DNA of 24,855 nt, taken from positions 1 to 24,855 of the forward strand of contig JAOUIN010000011.1 in assembly GCA_029883965.1 (NCBI GenBank), in the 5' to 3' direction. The position numbers and the translations under genes are program-made. The notes under the pieces were generated by a model. The model searched no databases. It worked only from the letters and a program-made list of their open reading frames with translations, and was not told where the DNA came from. Positions 1 through 7,517 of this stretch are shown in pieces; position 1 is the stretch's first letter; each line of letters opens with the position of its first letter. The DNA comes from Betaproteobacteria bacterium (GTDB lineage Bacteria; Pseudomonadota; Gammaproteobacteria; Burkholderiales; SG8-41).

Positions 1-632
1 TGCATCAGCCGCAACAGCGCCTGGAAACCCGGCGCCTTCAGTCCGAGGGATGTTTTCATATAGCCCAGGTGCCCGAGCACGATGGGTACCGGGAAATCCG
101 CGAAGCTCTGATCCATGTCCGGAAATTCATCGGCGTGCATCAGGAATTCCATGTGCCAGCCCATGGGCGCGATGCGTGCCGCCAGCCGCCGCAGTACGTC
201 CAGCGGCAGCGTGCCCGGTTTGCGATCCTTGACGTCGACAATGTTGACGCGCACGCCGCGTACTCCGGCGGCATGCATGGACTTCAACTCAGAATCGGCG
301 ATGGCCGGATCCACCACAGCCACGCCGCGCAGACGCTGCGGATCGGTTTTCATCGCGTCCAGCATTGCCGCGTTGTCGGTGCCGTAGACGCTGGGCTGCA
401 CCAGTACGGCGCGTGTAACACCGAGCGTGTCGAGCATGTGCCGGTAGTCGTTCATCAGGCAATCCGGTGGCGTGTAGACGCGTGCCGGCGAGTAGTCATA
501 GCGCGCGGCAGGACCGAGCACGTGGGCATGGGTGTCGCAGGCCAGCGCCGGCATCTGCAGTTTCGGTGCGCGCGGCTGAAAGTCGGGGCCTGCGCACAAC
601 GGGGCCGAGGCGGTTGGGGTGTTTACGGACAT
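1..632 (-). CDS. Amidohydrolase 2 family metal-dependent hydrolase (3' part missing)
   Basis: Reads leftward from ATG at 632 and runs off the window edge, giving about 210 N-terminal residues. The sequence CDTHAHVLGP carries the HxH metal-binding pair (His35, His37) at the start of the TIM-barrel. Further on come VLVQPSVYGTD and VRGVRVNIVD, then a strand ending in GHLGYMK. This order is typical of the amidohydrolase 2 family (PF04909), which includes 2-pyrone-4,6-dicarboxylate lactonase (LigI) and similar lactone or dicarboxylate hydrolases. No signal peptide is seen, so the protein is probably cytoplasmic. An in-frame stop lies a few codons upstream of 632, so this is the only usable start, and no clear ribosome site precedes it. 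It follows the DapA-like gene by 50 bases on the same strand and is probably in its operon. The exact substrate cannot be read from the sequence. Confidence 0.85.
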   Translation of the reverse strand, partial: MSVNTPTASAPLCAGPDFQPRAPKLQMPALACDTHAHVLGPAARYDYSPARVYTPPDCLMNDYRHMLDTLGVTRAVLVQPSVYGTDNAAMLDAMKTDPQRLRGVAVVDPAIADSELKSMHAAGVRGVRVNIVDVKDRKPGTLPLDVLRRLAARIAPMGWHMEFLMHADEFPDMDQSFADFPVPIVLGHLGYMKTSLGLKAPGFQALLRLM

Positions 633-682
633 GTGACGATGAGTTTATATAAGTTGTTGATTTTTAAAGTATTTTATCCCGT

Positions 683-1618
683 TTACGACTGTGCTTCCTT
701 CAGCCCCGGCATGTCGAAGTCGATCGCCTGCAATTCTGCGGTCAGCGAGGCCATTTCATCCTTGGTCAGTTCGAGCAGCGGCGGCCGCACGGTCGCCCAC
801 TGGGCGTCGCCACTGTAGTGCGCGACGCCGGCCTTGAGCGCGGCGATCATCAGATACTTCTTGCCAAAGGTGTTGCGGGCGACGTCGAGCGCCTTCTGCT
901 GTGCCTCGGCATCCGGGTTCTGCCATTCGCGGTAGAGCTTGTCGATGGCGGCGGGATTGACGTTCGCCGTGGCCGAGATGCAGCCGGCGCCGCCGTTCTG
1001 CATGTTGGCGAGCAGGAATGACTCGCTGCCGACGAACATGTCGAAGCCGCTCTTGGCAAAGTTGTCGAGAAATACCTTGGTGTTTTTCCAGTCGCCGGAG
1101 CTGTCCTTCATGCCGGCGATGGCTGTCGGGTATTTCTTCATCAGCCGTTCGACCAGCTTGGGCGTGATGCCAACCACAGCGACCGGCGGGATGTGATACA
1201 GGTAAATGCGCAGGCGGTCATCACCAACGCGCTCGATGATTTCAGAATAATTGCGGTAAAGGCCCTCGTCACTGACGCCTTTGTAATAGAACGGCGGCAG
1301 CATCAGCACGCCGGCGCAGCCCGCCTTGACCGCATGTTCCGTCAGGCGCACCGAGTCCGTCAGTGCGCAGCAACCGGTGCCGGGCATCATGCGCGCGGGA
1401 TCCACGCCCGACGCCAGCAGCGCATCGAGCAGCGCAATGCGCTCGTTGAACGACAGCGAATTCGCTTCGCTGTTGGTGCCGAATGCGGCCAGTCCGGAGC
1501 CCTGCGAGATCAGCCATTTGCAGTGCGCGATGAAGCGCGGGGCGTCCGGGTTGAGATCCTTGTCGAATGGCGTGACTACAGGGGCGAGCACGCCCTTGAT
1601 GCGCTGTTGATTGCTCAT
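683..1618 (-). CDS. DapA/NanA superfamily aldolase or dehydratase (dihydrodipicolinate synthase family)
   Basis: A 311-residue class I (Schiff-base) lyase of the DHDPS/N-acetylneuraminate lyase superfamily. Visible landmarks are the substrate-carboxylate loop GTNSE (47-51), the catalytic tyrosine in YLYHIPP (Tyr141) and the Schiff-base lysine in GMKDSSGDW (Lys171). Length is normal for the family (about 290-310). The start is supported by AAGGAA just upstream of ATG 1618. It is very unlikely to be housekeeping DapA, because the loop has Asn-Ser instead of Thr-Gly and the neighbours are catabolic: an amidohydrolase behind it and a divergent TctC binding-protein operon in front. Members in such settings cleave or dehydrate 2-keto-3-deoxy sugar acids or related pyruvate-derived aldols, but the substrate here is inferred only. 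Cytoplasmic. Confidence 0.9.
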   Translation of the reverse strand: MSNQQRIKGVLAPVVTPFDKDLNPDAPRFIAHCKWLISQGSGLAAFGTNSEANSLSFNERIALLDALLASGVDPARMMPGTGCCALTDSVRLTEHAVKAGCAGVLMLPPFYYKGVSDEGLYRNYSEIIERVGDDRLRIYLYHIPPVAVVGITPKLVERLMKKYPTAIAGMKDSSGDWKNTKVFLDNFAKSGFDMFVGSESFLLANMQNGGAGCISATANVNPAAIDKLYREWQNPDAEAQQKALDVARNTFGKKYLMIAALKAGVAHYSGDAQWATVRPPLLELTKDEMASLTAELQAIDFDMPGLKEAQS

Positions 1619-1847
1619 GGCGTTGTTCCTTGCGGCAGAATCGTTGGAAGAAGAGTGTAATTAATGAATGAATGCACCGGTGCCGCGGCGAACGGCATGG
1701 TGCTTGATCAGTCCACATAGGATAACACCGCGCCTGTCAGCACCCAAACGGCAGGTGAATTGCATTGTCACCACAGCATCCCGTTGTTAAGCTTGCGGGC
1801 CGGTAATGAGGCTGCAGATTTCGCCAAGAAAACCAAGGGAGGATGTC
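1619..1847. promoter_or_regulatory. Divergent promoter region with two small dyads
   Basis: This 229-bp gap separates the leftward lyase operon from the rightward binding-protein operon, so it must hold promoters for both. Two dyads are visible: a perfect 10-bp palindrome GCACCGGTGC at 1674-1683, and GGTGA/TCACC arms at 1754-1758 and 1768-1772 separated by nine bases. Either could be an operator, but no regulator gene adjoins. The right end holds the strong ribosome site AGGGAGGA before ATG 1848. I could not assign -10/-35 boxes with confidence. Confidence 0.35.
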
Positions 1848-2816
1848 ATGAGTCGAACAATGATTGCCGTGGTCGCGATAGCAATACTCGCGTTGTCGCC
1901 CGCAGTTCATGCTGCGGACTATCCGAGCAAGTCAGTACGCATGGTCATCGCCTTCTCGCCCGGCGGACCCAGCGACATCCTGTCGCGGCTGATCGGGGGC
2001 AAGCTGTCCGAGCGCATGGGCCAGCCGTTTGTGTTTGACAACCGTCCAGGCGCAGGCGGCAATGTCGCCGGCGAAATCGTTGCGACCAGCCCTGCCGACG
2101 GACATACGCTGATGATTGCAAACAACAGTGTGCTGGCGGCCAATGCATCGCTGTACAAGAAAATGACATTCAATCCCGCGAAGGACCTGGTGCCGGTGGT
2201 GTGGGTGGCGTCGCAGCCGAATATCCTGGTGGTGCATCCGTCGGTGCCTGCGAAAAATGTCAAAGAGCTCGTGGCCTATCTGAAATCAAAACCCGGGCAG
2301 ATCAATTACGCGTCGTCGGGCAACGGTGCCGCGGCGCATCTTGCAGCCGAGCTGTTCAAAAGCATGACCAAAACCGACATGCTGCATATTCCATTCAAAG
2401 GCGCCGCGCCGGCGCTGACCGATGTGCTGGCGGGACGCAGCCAGGTCATTTTCGCAACGGCGCTGTCGGTCAAGGCCCATCTCGATGCCAACCGGCTGCG
2501 TCCGCTGGCGGTGACGACGGCAACGCGCATGAACACCATGCCGAACCTGCCGACGGTGGCCGAATCCGGCGTGCCGGGATTTGAGGCGTCGACCTGGCAC
2601 GGCCTGGTCGCGGTGGCCGGCACTCCGGCCCCGATCAGGACCCGGCTCAACACCGAGGTCAATGCGGTGCTCAAGGATCCGCAGGTCAGCAAGTTTCTCG
2701 AAGGGCAGGGCGCCATCATCCAGGGCGGCACCGCGGAGAAATTCGCCGCGCATATCAAGTCCGAGATTCCGAAATGGGCAAAAGTGATCAAGGATTCGGG
2801 CGCGCGCGTCGATTGA
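1848..2816 (+). CDS. TctC/Bug family tripartite tricarboxylate transporter substrate-binding protein
   Basis: A 322-residue periplasmic binding protein of the Bug/TctC family (PF03970-type). It has a Sec signal peptide (MSRTMIAVVAIAILALSPAVHA, cleaved before ADYPSK). The family hallmarks follow: FSPGGPSD near the N terminus of the mature protein, NRPGAGGNVA, SSGNGAAAHLAAE and IPFKGAAPALTDVLAG, which together form the carboxylate-binding cleft. An upstream in-frame ATG at 1806 exists, but AGGGAGGA lies seven or so bases before 1848 and the signal peptide begins there, so I chose 1848. No TctA or TctB membrane subunits are in the window; orphan Bug proteins are common in Burkholderiales and usually bind small carboxylates. 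It is first in a run with three ModA-like genes (24 bases to the next). The ligand is unknown. Confidence 0.93.
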   Translation: MSRTMIAVVAIAILALSPAVHAADYPSKSVRMVIAFSPGGPSDILSRLIGGKLSERMGQPFVFDNRPGAGGNVAGEIVATSPADGHTLMIANNSVLAANASLYKKMTFNPAKDLVPVVWVASQPNILVVHPSVPAKNVKELVAYLKSKPGQINYASSGNGAAAHLAAELFKSMTKTDMLHIPFKGAAPALTDVLAGRSQVIFATALSVKAHLDANRLRPLAVTTATRMNTMPNLPTVAESGVPGFEASTWHGLVAVAGTPAPIRTRLNTEVNAVLKDPQVSKFLEGQGAIIQGGTAEKFAAHIKSEIPKWAKVIKDSGARVD

Positions 2817-2840
2817 TCGTGATTTAAAAAGGACATCGTT

Positions 2841-3527
2841 TTGGCTGAAATAAAAATACTCGGCGCGGGCCCGGTCAAGCGCGGTGTGACGCAGATCGCC
2901 GCGCAGTTCGAACAGGGGACCGGACACCGGGTGAATGTGGAATTTACCGGCGCGCCGACGGTGCGCGAACGTGTCCTTGCCGGTGAGGCGGTAGACGTCG
3001 CGGTCGTGCCGCAGTCCGCCATGGAAGAGTTTGTCGCGCAGGGGAGGGTCTCCGCGGATACGCGCGTTACGCTGGGACGGTCGCGTATGGGTCTGGCGCT
3101 GCGCAAGGGGGCGGCGGCACCGGACCTGACAACCGTTGCAGCATTCAAGCAGGCTGTTGCTGCGGCGGATGCGGTTGTCGTGAATGTCGCGTCCAGCGGC
3201 AATTATGTCGTGAAGCTGCTCGAGAAGCAGGGGTTCAGCGCCGACAAGGCGGTAAAGCAGCCGGACACCGTCAAAGTCATGGATCATGTGGCATCGTCAG
3301 CACAGAACCTGCTGGGCGCCGGGCAGTTGCCGGAAATCCGCGAACTGGTCGACAAGGGCGTAGCCATTGCGCTGGCCGGGCCCCTGCCCGATGAACTGCA
3401 AAGCATTACGGCTTACGACGCGGCGGTAACGACCGCGAGCGCCAATGCCGCAGCCGCTGCAGAGTTTGCCGCCTATCTTGAATTGCCGGCGGCACGCGCA
3501 GCCATGGCGGCCACCGGCATCGACTGA
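2841..3527 (+). CDS. ModA-like (SBP_bac_11) binding-fold protein without signal peptide, copy 1
   Basis: A 228-residue protein with the type II periplasmic-binding fold of the molybdate-binding ModA/SBP_bac_11 group. The pattern is KILGAGPVKRG at the N terminus, then an AGEAVDVAVVPQSAMEEF strand-helix, LGRSRMG, VASSGNY, and a C-terminal GPLPDELQSITAYDAAV segment. There is no signal peptide: the first beta-strand (AEIKILGAG) begins at residue 2, and a TGA at 2820-2822 shuts off any upstream extension. The only start is TTG 2841, preceded by AAAAAGGA. It should therefore be cytoplasmic unless exported unusually. It is a clear paralogue of the next two genes. The family names it as a possible oxyanion or small-ligand binder, but no ABC permease or ATPase is nearby, so a transport role is not supported. 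Confidence 0.85.
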   Translation: MAEIKILGAGPVKRGVTQIAAQFEQGTGHRVNVEFTGAPTVRERVLAGEAVDVAVVPQSAMEEFVAQGRVSADTRVTLGRSRMGLALRKGAAAPDLTTVAAFKQAVAAADAVVVNVASSGNYVVKLLEKQGFSADKAVKQPDTVKVMDHVASSAQNLLGAGQLPEIRELVDKGVAIALAGPLPDELQSITAYDAAVTTASANAAAAAEFAAYLELPAARAAMAATGID

Positions 3528-3540
3528 CGGTCCACTCACG

Positions 3541-4230
3541 ATGACTACTTTGAAAATACTCAGCGCCGGCGCGGTTAAACGCGGTGTCGCGCGCATTGCC
3601 GCTGCTTTTGAACAGGAAACCGGTGCCAAAGTGGCCATCGAATTCACGCCGGTGCCGGAGCTGCGCAGGCGCGTCGCTGCCGGAGAAACCGCAGATGTGA
3701 TCGTCGCAACCCCGGCGGTGCTGGATGAAATCGCCGCGCAGGGAAAAATTGTTGCGGCCAGCCGCGGCTACATCGGCCGCTCACGCATGGGCGTGGTCAT
3801 CCATGCCGACGCGACCATGCCGTCGATTAGCGATACGGAGTCCTTCAAGAAGCTGCTGCTCGGGGCGAGCCATGTCGTACGCAACGAGGCATCCAGCGGT
3901 ATTTATTCGGAAAAACTGCTGAACAAACTCGGTCTGACGGCACAGCTGGGTGAGAAGATCGTGGTCGTCAATACCGGATCCGCGATCATGGAATATGTTG
4001 CCGCCCATCCGGCCCAGGCTGTCGGCCTCGCGCAGATTTCGGAACTGATGGTGATGATGGACAAAGGCTGCAAGGTCAAACTGGCTGCACCGCTGCCCGA
4101 CGACATCCAGAACATGACCAGCTACGATGCGGCGGCAATGGCCGGTGCCCCGGCCGCCGCGACTGCACTGGCGCAGTTATTCGCCTCCGCCGAGGCAAAG
4201 AATATTTTTGCTGAAACCGGTATTTCGTAG
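3541..4230 (+). CDS. ModA-like (SBP_bac_11) binding-fold protein without signal peptide, copy 2
   Basis: A 229-residue paralogue of the preceding gene, 13 bases downstream. It shares MTTLKILSAGAVKRG at the N terminus, ETADVIVATPAVLDEI, IGRSRMGVVI, NEASSGIYSEKLL, the AQISEL motif and APLPDDIQNMTSYDAA near the C terminus. As in copy 1, the fold starts at once with no hydrophobic leader, so a cytoplasmic location is expected. ATG 3541 is chosen because it matches the start of the paralogue. The reading frame extends upstream to an ATG at 3445, but that stretch overlaps the end of copy 1 and is not conserved-looking. The ribosome site is weak, and translation may be coupled to copy 1. No ligand can be assigned. 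Confidence 0.85.
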   Translation: MTTLKILSAGAVKRGVARIAAAFEQETGAKVAIEFTPVPELRRRVAAGETADVIVATPAVLDEIAAQGKIVAASRGYIGRSRMGVVIHADATMPSISDTESFKKLLLGASHVVRNEASSGIYSEKLLNKLGLTAQLGEKIVVVNTGSAIMEYVAAHPAQAVGLAQISELMVMMDKGCKVKLAAPLPDDIQNMTSYDAAAMAGAPAAATALAQLFASAEAKNIFAETGIS

Positions 4231-4253
4231 CGCTGACTTTTTTGGAGACCAGG

Positions 4254-4997
4254 ATGAAAAACGGTATCGTGGCCCTTGCGGGCCTTTTTTTGGGATTGGG
4301 CATGGCGCATGCAGCGGAAATCACGGTCATCAGCGGTGGCGCAGTCGAGCCCGGGCTGAAGGCCGCCGTGGCGGCATTCGAAAAAGAGTCCGGCCACAAG
4401 GTGAAAATCACGTTCAATACCACGCCGCAGATGCGCAAGCGCGTGGCCGCGGGCGATACCTTTGACGTGATCGTGGCACCGCCGGCGGCAGTGAAGGAAT
4501 TTGCGGCTGCGGGCAAGGTCGAAGCGGGCGGCGTCGACATCGGCCGCGTCGGTTCCGGCGTTGCGGTGCGCCCCGGCGCGCCGGTGCCGGCGATCGCCAC
4601 GGGTGATGACATCAAGAAGGCCGTGCTCGAGGCCGAGTCCGTGGTGTTCAATCGCGCGTCCACCGGCATCTACTTCGAGAACCTGCTGAAAAAAATGGGC
4701 GTGTGGGAGCAGGTCGAACCCAAGACCACGCGTTACGCCACCGGCGCGGAAGTCATGAAACACGCGCTCAAGGGCAAGGGCAAAGAAGTCGCATTCGGGC
4801 CGATCACCGAGATCCTGCTGGAGAAAGATCACGGGCTGATACTCGTCGGGCCGCTGCCGCCGGATGTGCAGAATTACACGTCCTATATCGCGGTGCCCAT
4901 GAGCGCCGGCACGCAGAAGGATGCGGCACAGGCGCTGGTCAAGTTCCTCGGCGGGCCGGCGGGCAAGCCGCTGTTTGTTGCGGCGGGGATTGAATAG
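4254..4997 (+). CDS. ModA-like (SBP_bac_11) binding protein with signal peptide, copy 3
   Basis: A 247-residue third tandem paralogue. Unlike copies 1 and 2 it has a Sec signal peptide (MKNGIVALAGLFLGLGMAHA, cleaved before AEITVISGGAV), so it should be periplasmic. The mature sequence repeats the same landmarks: GGAVEPGLK, AGDTFDVIVAPPAAVKEF, IGRVGSGVAV, NRASTGIYFENLL, FGPITEILL and GPLPPDVQNYTSYIA. A TTG at 4242 extends the frame by four codons, but GGAG at 4244-4247 sits at the right distance from ATG 4254. It is the last gene of the operon, followed by the palindromic terminator at 5100. The family includes molybdate-binding ModA, but no modB/modC is present, so binding of molybdate is not claimed. 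Confidence 0.88.
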   Translation: MKNGIVALAGLFLGLGMAHAAEITVISGGAVEPGLKAAVAAFEKESGHKVKITFNTTPQMRKRVAAGDTFDVIVAPPAAVKEFAAAGKVEAGGVDIGRVGSGVAVRPGAPVPAIATGDDIKKAVLEAESVVFNRASTGIYFENLLKKMGVWEQVEPKTTRYATGAEVMKHALKGKGKEVAFGPITEILLEKDHGLILVGPLPPDVQNYTSYIAVPMSAGTQKDAAQALVKFLGGPAGKPLFVAAGIE

Positions 4998-5099
4998 GGA
5001 CCTGCACGTGTAGCGGAAATGTAACCGCGGCGTCACGACCCTGATCGGGCCATCCTCGGCGGGGTGATCGGAAACCGGCTGTGATGCCGTTGCTGCAGG

Positions 5100-5135
5100 A
5101 ATAAACAAAGGCAGCCGCGGCTGCCTTTGTTTATT
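5100..5135. terminator. Bidirectional Rho-independent terminator (36-bp perfect palindrome)
   Basis: A perfect inverted repeat of 36 bases with no mismatch. The GC-rich core CAGCCGCGGCTG is flanked by AAAGG/CCTTT and then by AATAAAC/GTTTATT. It lies between the end of the rightward binding-protein operon (stop at 4997) and the end of the leftward sulfatase operon (stop at 5150). The A/T arms act as U-tracts in either direction, so it can stop transcription from both sides. Confidence 0.9.
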
Positions 5136-5149
5136 TGTGGTGCTCCGGG

Positions 5150-6502
5150 CTAGCGGCTGACCGGCACGTAGTCGTCCGGCGCGCCCGGCGGAATCGGCGG
5201 ATTGCGCTTGAGACTTTCCTGGAAACTGTCGATCAGGCGCCGGAATGGGCCGCGCACCCAGTTGCCGTCCATGGTGGCCTCGGTTTCTTCCTTGGGGTCG
5301 CGCGTGACATTGAATATCCACGGCGTTTCGAGGTGGATCGGGCCGGTGTTCGGTTCCGGCTCCCATACGAAATGCATTTTCCAGTCGCGCCATTTCGCAG
5401 CGCGCATTTCCTGCTTGATGTAGAAGACGAAACCCTCACGGTTGGAATTTTCCTGCTTGCCGAGAAAAAAATCGAGCTGGTCGACGCCGTCGATCGGACG
5501 ATCTTTGGGGATCTCGGCGCCGCCGATGCGCGCCAGCGTCGTGTACAGATCCGTGATGTGCACGATTTCATTGGAGATGCGACCCGGCGTGATCCTGCCT
5601 GGCCAGCGCATCATGAACGGCACTCTGAGCGAACCTTCCATCGACGTATGGTAAGTCCCGCGCCACATGCCGGCCGTGCCGCGCCAGGGTTTGCGGAATT
5701 CCGGTCCGTTGTCGCTGCCGAAAAACAGTATCGTGTTATCGGCGATGCCCAGCTTTTCGATTTCATCGATCACCTGGCCGACGCGGAAGTCCATCTCGAC
5801 CATCGAATCGGCAAAGTCGCCGGCGCCGGTCTTGCCGGCGAAATCACGGTGCGGCAGCGTCGGAAAATGCACTTGCGTCAGCGGCACATAGGCAAAAAAC
5901 GGTTTCTTGGCCTTGACCTGCCGGCGCATGAATTCGTTGGTGCGCGTGATCAGCTCGGAATCGATGCGCCGGCGCATCTCGATATCGTAGAGTTCGACGT
6001 TGCGCGCCGGCTCACCCTTGCGGCCTTCCATCACGTAGGGCAGGCTGACAATGCTGGAGTCATAGCCCGGCGTGCTGGTGAACATGCTTTCGTTGGTGGT
6101 GCGCGGGATACCCCACCACTCATCGAAGCCGCGATCCTTGGGGTAACGTCCTTCGCGGTCGCCCAGATGCCACTTGCCATACATCCCTGTTGAATAGCCA
6201 GCTCCGGAGAGCAACTGCGCCAACGTGACTTCCCACGGAATCAGGCCCTGCGGCAGACCGGCCGGCACCGACTGCATCGCACCGGTGCGGATCGGCATGC
6301 GGCCGGTCATCAGCGCCGAGCGTGTGGGTACGCAATCGCTCTCGACGTTGAAGTTGAGAAATTTCAATCCCTCAGTCGCGAGTTTATCGATGCGCGGCGT
6401 CGGCGCACCGCGCACCAGGCCGCCGTTATAACAACCGAGTTCACCCCAGCCGAGATTGTCGGCGAGTATCAGTACGATGTTGGGTTTTGAACCGTTGCTC
6501 AT
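5150..6502 (-). CDS. Type I sulfatase (arylsulfatase family), cytoplasmic form
   Basis: A 450-residue alkaline-phosphatase-fold sulfatase. The N-terminal strand PNIVLILADN starts the metal site. DCVPTRSALMTGR (56-68) holds the CxPxR signature; Cys57 would be converted to formylglycine by a maturation enzyme that is not in this window. MYGKWHLGD provides the usual Lys and His, and FFGSDNGPE the second metal site. The usual DD of the first metal motif is DN here (Asp15-Asn16), a small departure. There is no signal peptide. The start ATG overlaps the stop of the upstream TctC gene by four bases (ATGA), which indicates translational coupling. It is the last gene of the operon sulfatase-TctC-sulfatase. 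The substrate is unknown; a small sulfate ester entering the cytoplasm is a reasonable guess. Confidence 0.92.
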   Translation of the reverse strand: MSNGSKPNIVLILADNLGWGELGCYNGGLVRGAPTPRIDKLATEGLKFLNFNVESDCVPTRSALMTGRMPIRTGAMQSVPAGLPQGLIPWEVTLAQLLSGAGYSTGMYGKWHLGDREGRYPKDRGFDEWWGIPRTTNESMFTSTPGYDSSIVSLPYVMEGRKGEPARNVELYDIEMRRRIDSELITRTNEFMRRQVKAKKPFFAYVPLTQVHFPTLPHRDFAGKTGAGDFADSMVEMDFRVGQVIDEIEKLGIADNTILFFGSDNGPEFRKPWRGTAGMWRGTYHTSMEGSLRVPFMMRWPGRITPGRISNEIVHITDLYTTLARIGGAEIPKDRPIDGVDQLDFFLGKQENSNREGFVFYIKQEMRAAKWRDWKMHFVWEPEPNTGPIHLETPWIFNVTRDPKEETEATMDGNWVRGPFRRLIDSFQESLKRNPPIPPGAPDDYVPVSR

Positions 6503-7455
6503 CTTTTCCCCATGCCGGCTTCTTTGGCGGCTTTCGCCCAGATGGCCATTTCGATTTTCATGCGCTTTGCCATGTCTTCGGGCGTGCCGCCGGCCGTTTC
6601 AGCGGCGACATTAAACAGGCGCTTTTCAACGGTCGGTTCGTCGAGCGCCTTGTTATAGGCTGCGGACAGGCGGTTGATAATCTCGGGCGGTGTGCCGGCT
6701 TTGCCCATGACGCCGAACCACTGGACGATGTCGATTTCAGGGTAACCCAGCTCCGCGAGCGTGGGCACTTCGGGCAATGCCTTGGACCGTTTGCCTGAGG
6801 TGACTGCCAGCATTTTGATGCGGCCGGCCTTGGCCTGCGGCACGATCGGACCCGACCCGAGCACGGCGATCGGCACATTGCCGCTGATCAGATCGACGAT
6901 GGCCTGGCCGCCGCCCTTGTACGGCACTGCAGTCAGATTCGCTTTGGCCAGCCGGAAAAACAGCAGTGCGGCCAGTGCCTGTGTGCCCGTCGGAGATGAA
7001 ATCGCATAAGGCACTGTGCCGGGCTGTGCCTTGGCGGCATTCAGCATGTCCTTGATGTTTTTCCAGCCGGGCGCCGGGTGCACCGCGATGATGATCGGCT
7101 GGTTGACGAGGATGGCGATCGGCGCGAGATCCCGGTCGGCACGGTAGGGCAGTTTCGGATTGATGACCGGCTGGTAGAACGACGAATCGGAACCCGAGAC
7201 CAGGGTGTAGCCGTCAGCCGAGCTCCGCATCAGCGCCTCGATGGCAATGCTGCCCGAACCGCCGGGCCGGTTTTCGACGATGACGTTCTGACCGAGTTCC
7301 TTGGACACAAGGTCGGCCGGCAGGCGCGCCGACAGGTCGGAGGTGCCGCCGGGCGCGAATCCCACCAGCACGCGGATCGGCCGGTCAGGCCAGTTCTGCG
7401 CAAAGGCCGTCGTGCAAAAGCTGAGTGCCAGTATGCCAATAATGATTCGTTTCAT
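6499..7455 (-). CDS. TctC/Bug family substrate-binding protein
   Basis: A 318-residue Bug protein. The signal peptide MKRIIIGILALSFCTTAFA precedes QNWPDRPIRVLVGFAPGGTSD. The other family landmarks are NRPGGSGSIA, ISSPTGTQALAALLFF and VPYKGGGQAIVDLISG. GAGGAG lies just upstream of ATG 7455. It sits between two sulfatase genes on the same strand and its stop overlaps the start of the downstream sulfatase, so the three form one operon. That context suggests it captures an organic sulfate or a carboxylate released from one, but this is inference. No TctA/TctB partner is present. Confidence 0.93.
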   Translation of the reverse strand: MKRIIIGILALSFCTTAFAQNWPDRPIRVLVGFAPGGTSDLSARLPADLVSKELGQNVIVENRPGGSGSIAIEALMRSSADGYTLVSGSDSSFYQPVINPKLPYRADRDLAPIAILVNQPIIIAVHPAPGWKNIKDMLNAAKAQPGTVPYAISSPTGTQALAALLFFRLAKANLTAVPYKGGGQAIVDLISGNVPIAVLGSGPIVPQAKAGRIKMLAVTSGKRSKALPEVPTLAELGYPEIDIVQWFGVMGKAGTPPEIINRLSAAYNKALDEPTVEKRLFNVAAETAGGTPEDMAKRMKIEMAIWAKAAKEAGMGKR

Positions 7456-7517
7456 TGGTGTTCTCCTCGTGATGAATGCTGCGTTGATTTATCCTGCACA
7501 GCACAGCCCGTATAACC

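Noticed and set aside
69..818. Long rightward open frame over the amidohydrolase and lyase genes
   Set aside because: It lies antisense to two genes with clear motifs, is Arg/His/Ala-rich and matches no family.
2286..3287. A leftward open frame across the TctC and first ModA-like genes
   Set aside because: It spans the junction of two real genes on the opposite strand and shows no recognisable motif.
2841..4997. A molybdate ABC transporter operon
   Set aside because: Only ModA-like folds are present, two lack signal peptides, and there is no modB, modC or molybdate regulator.
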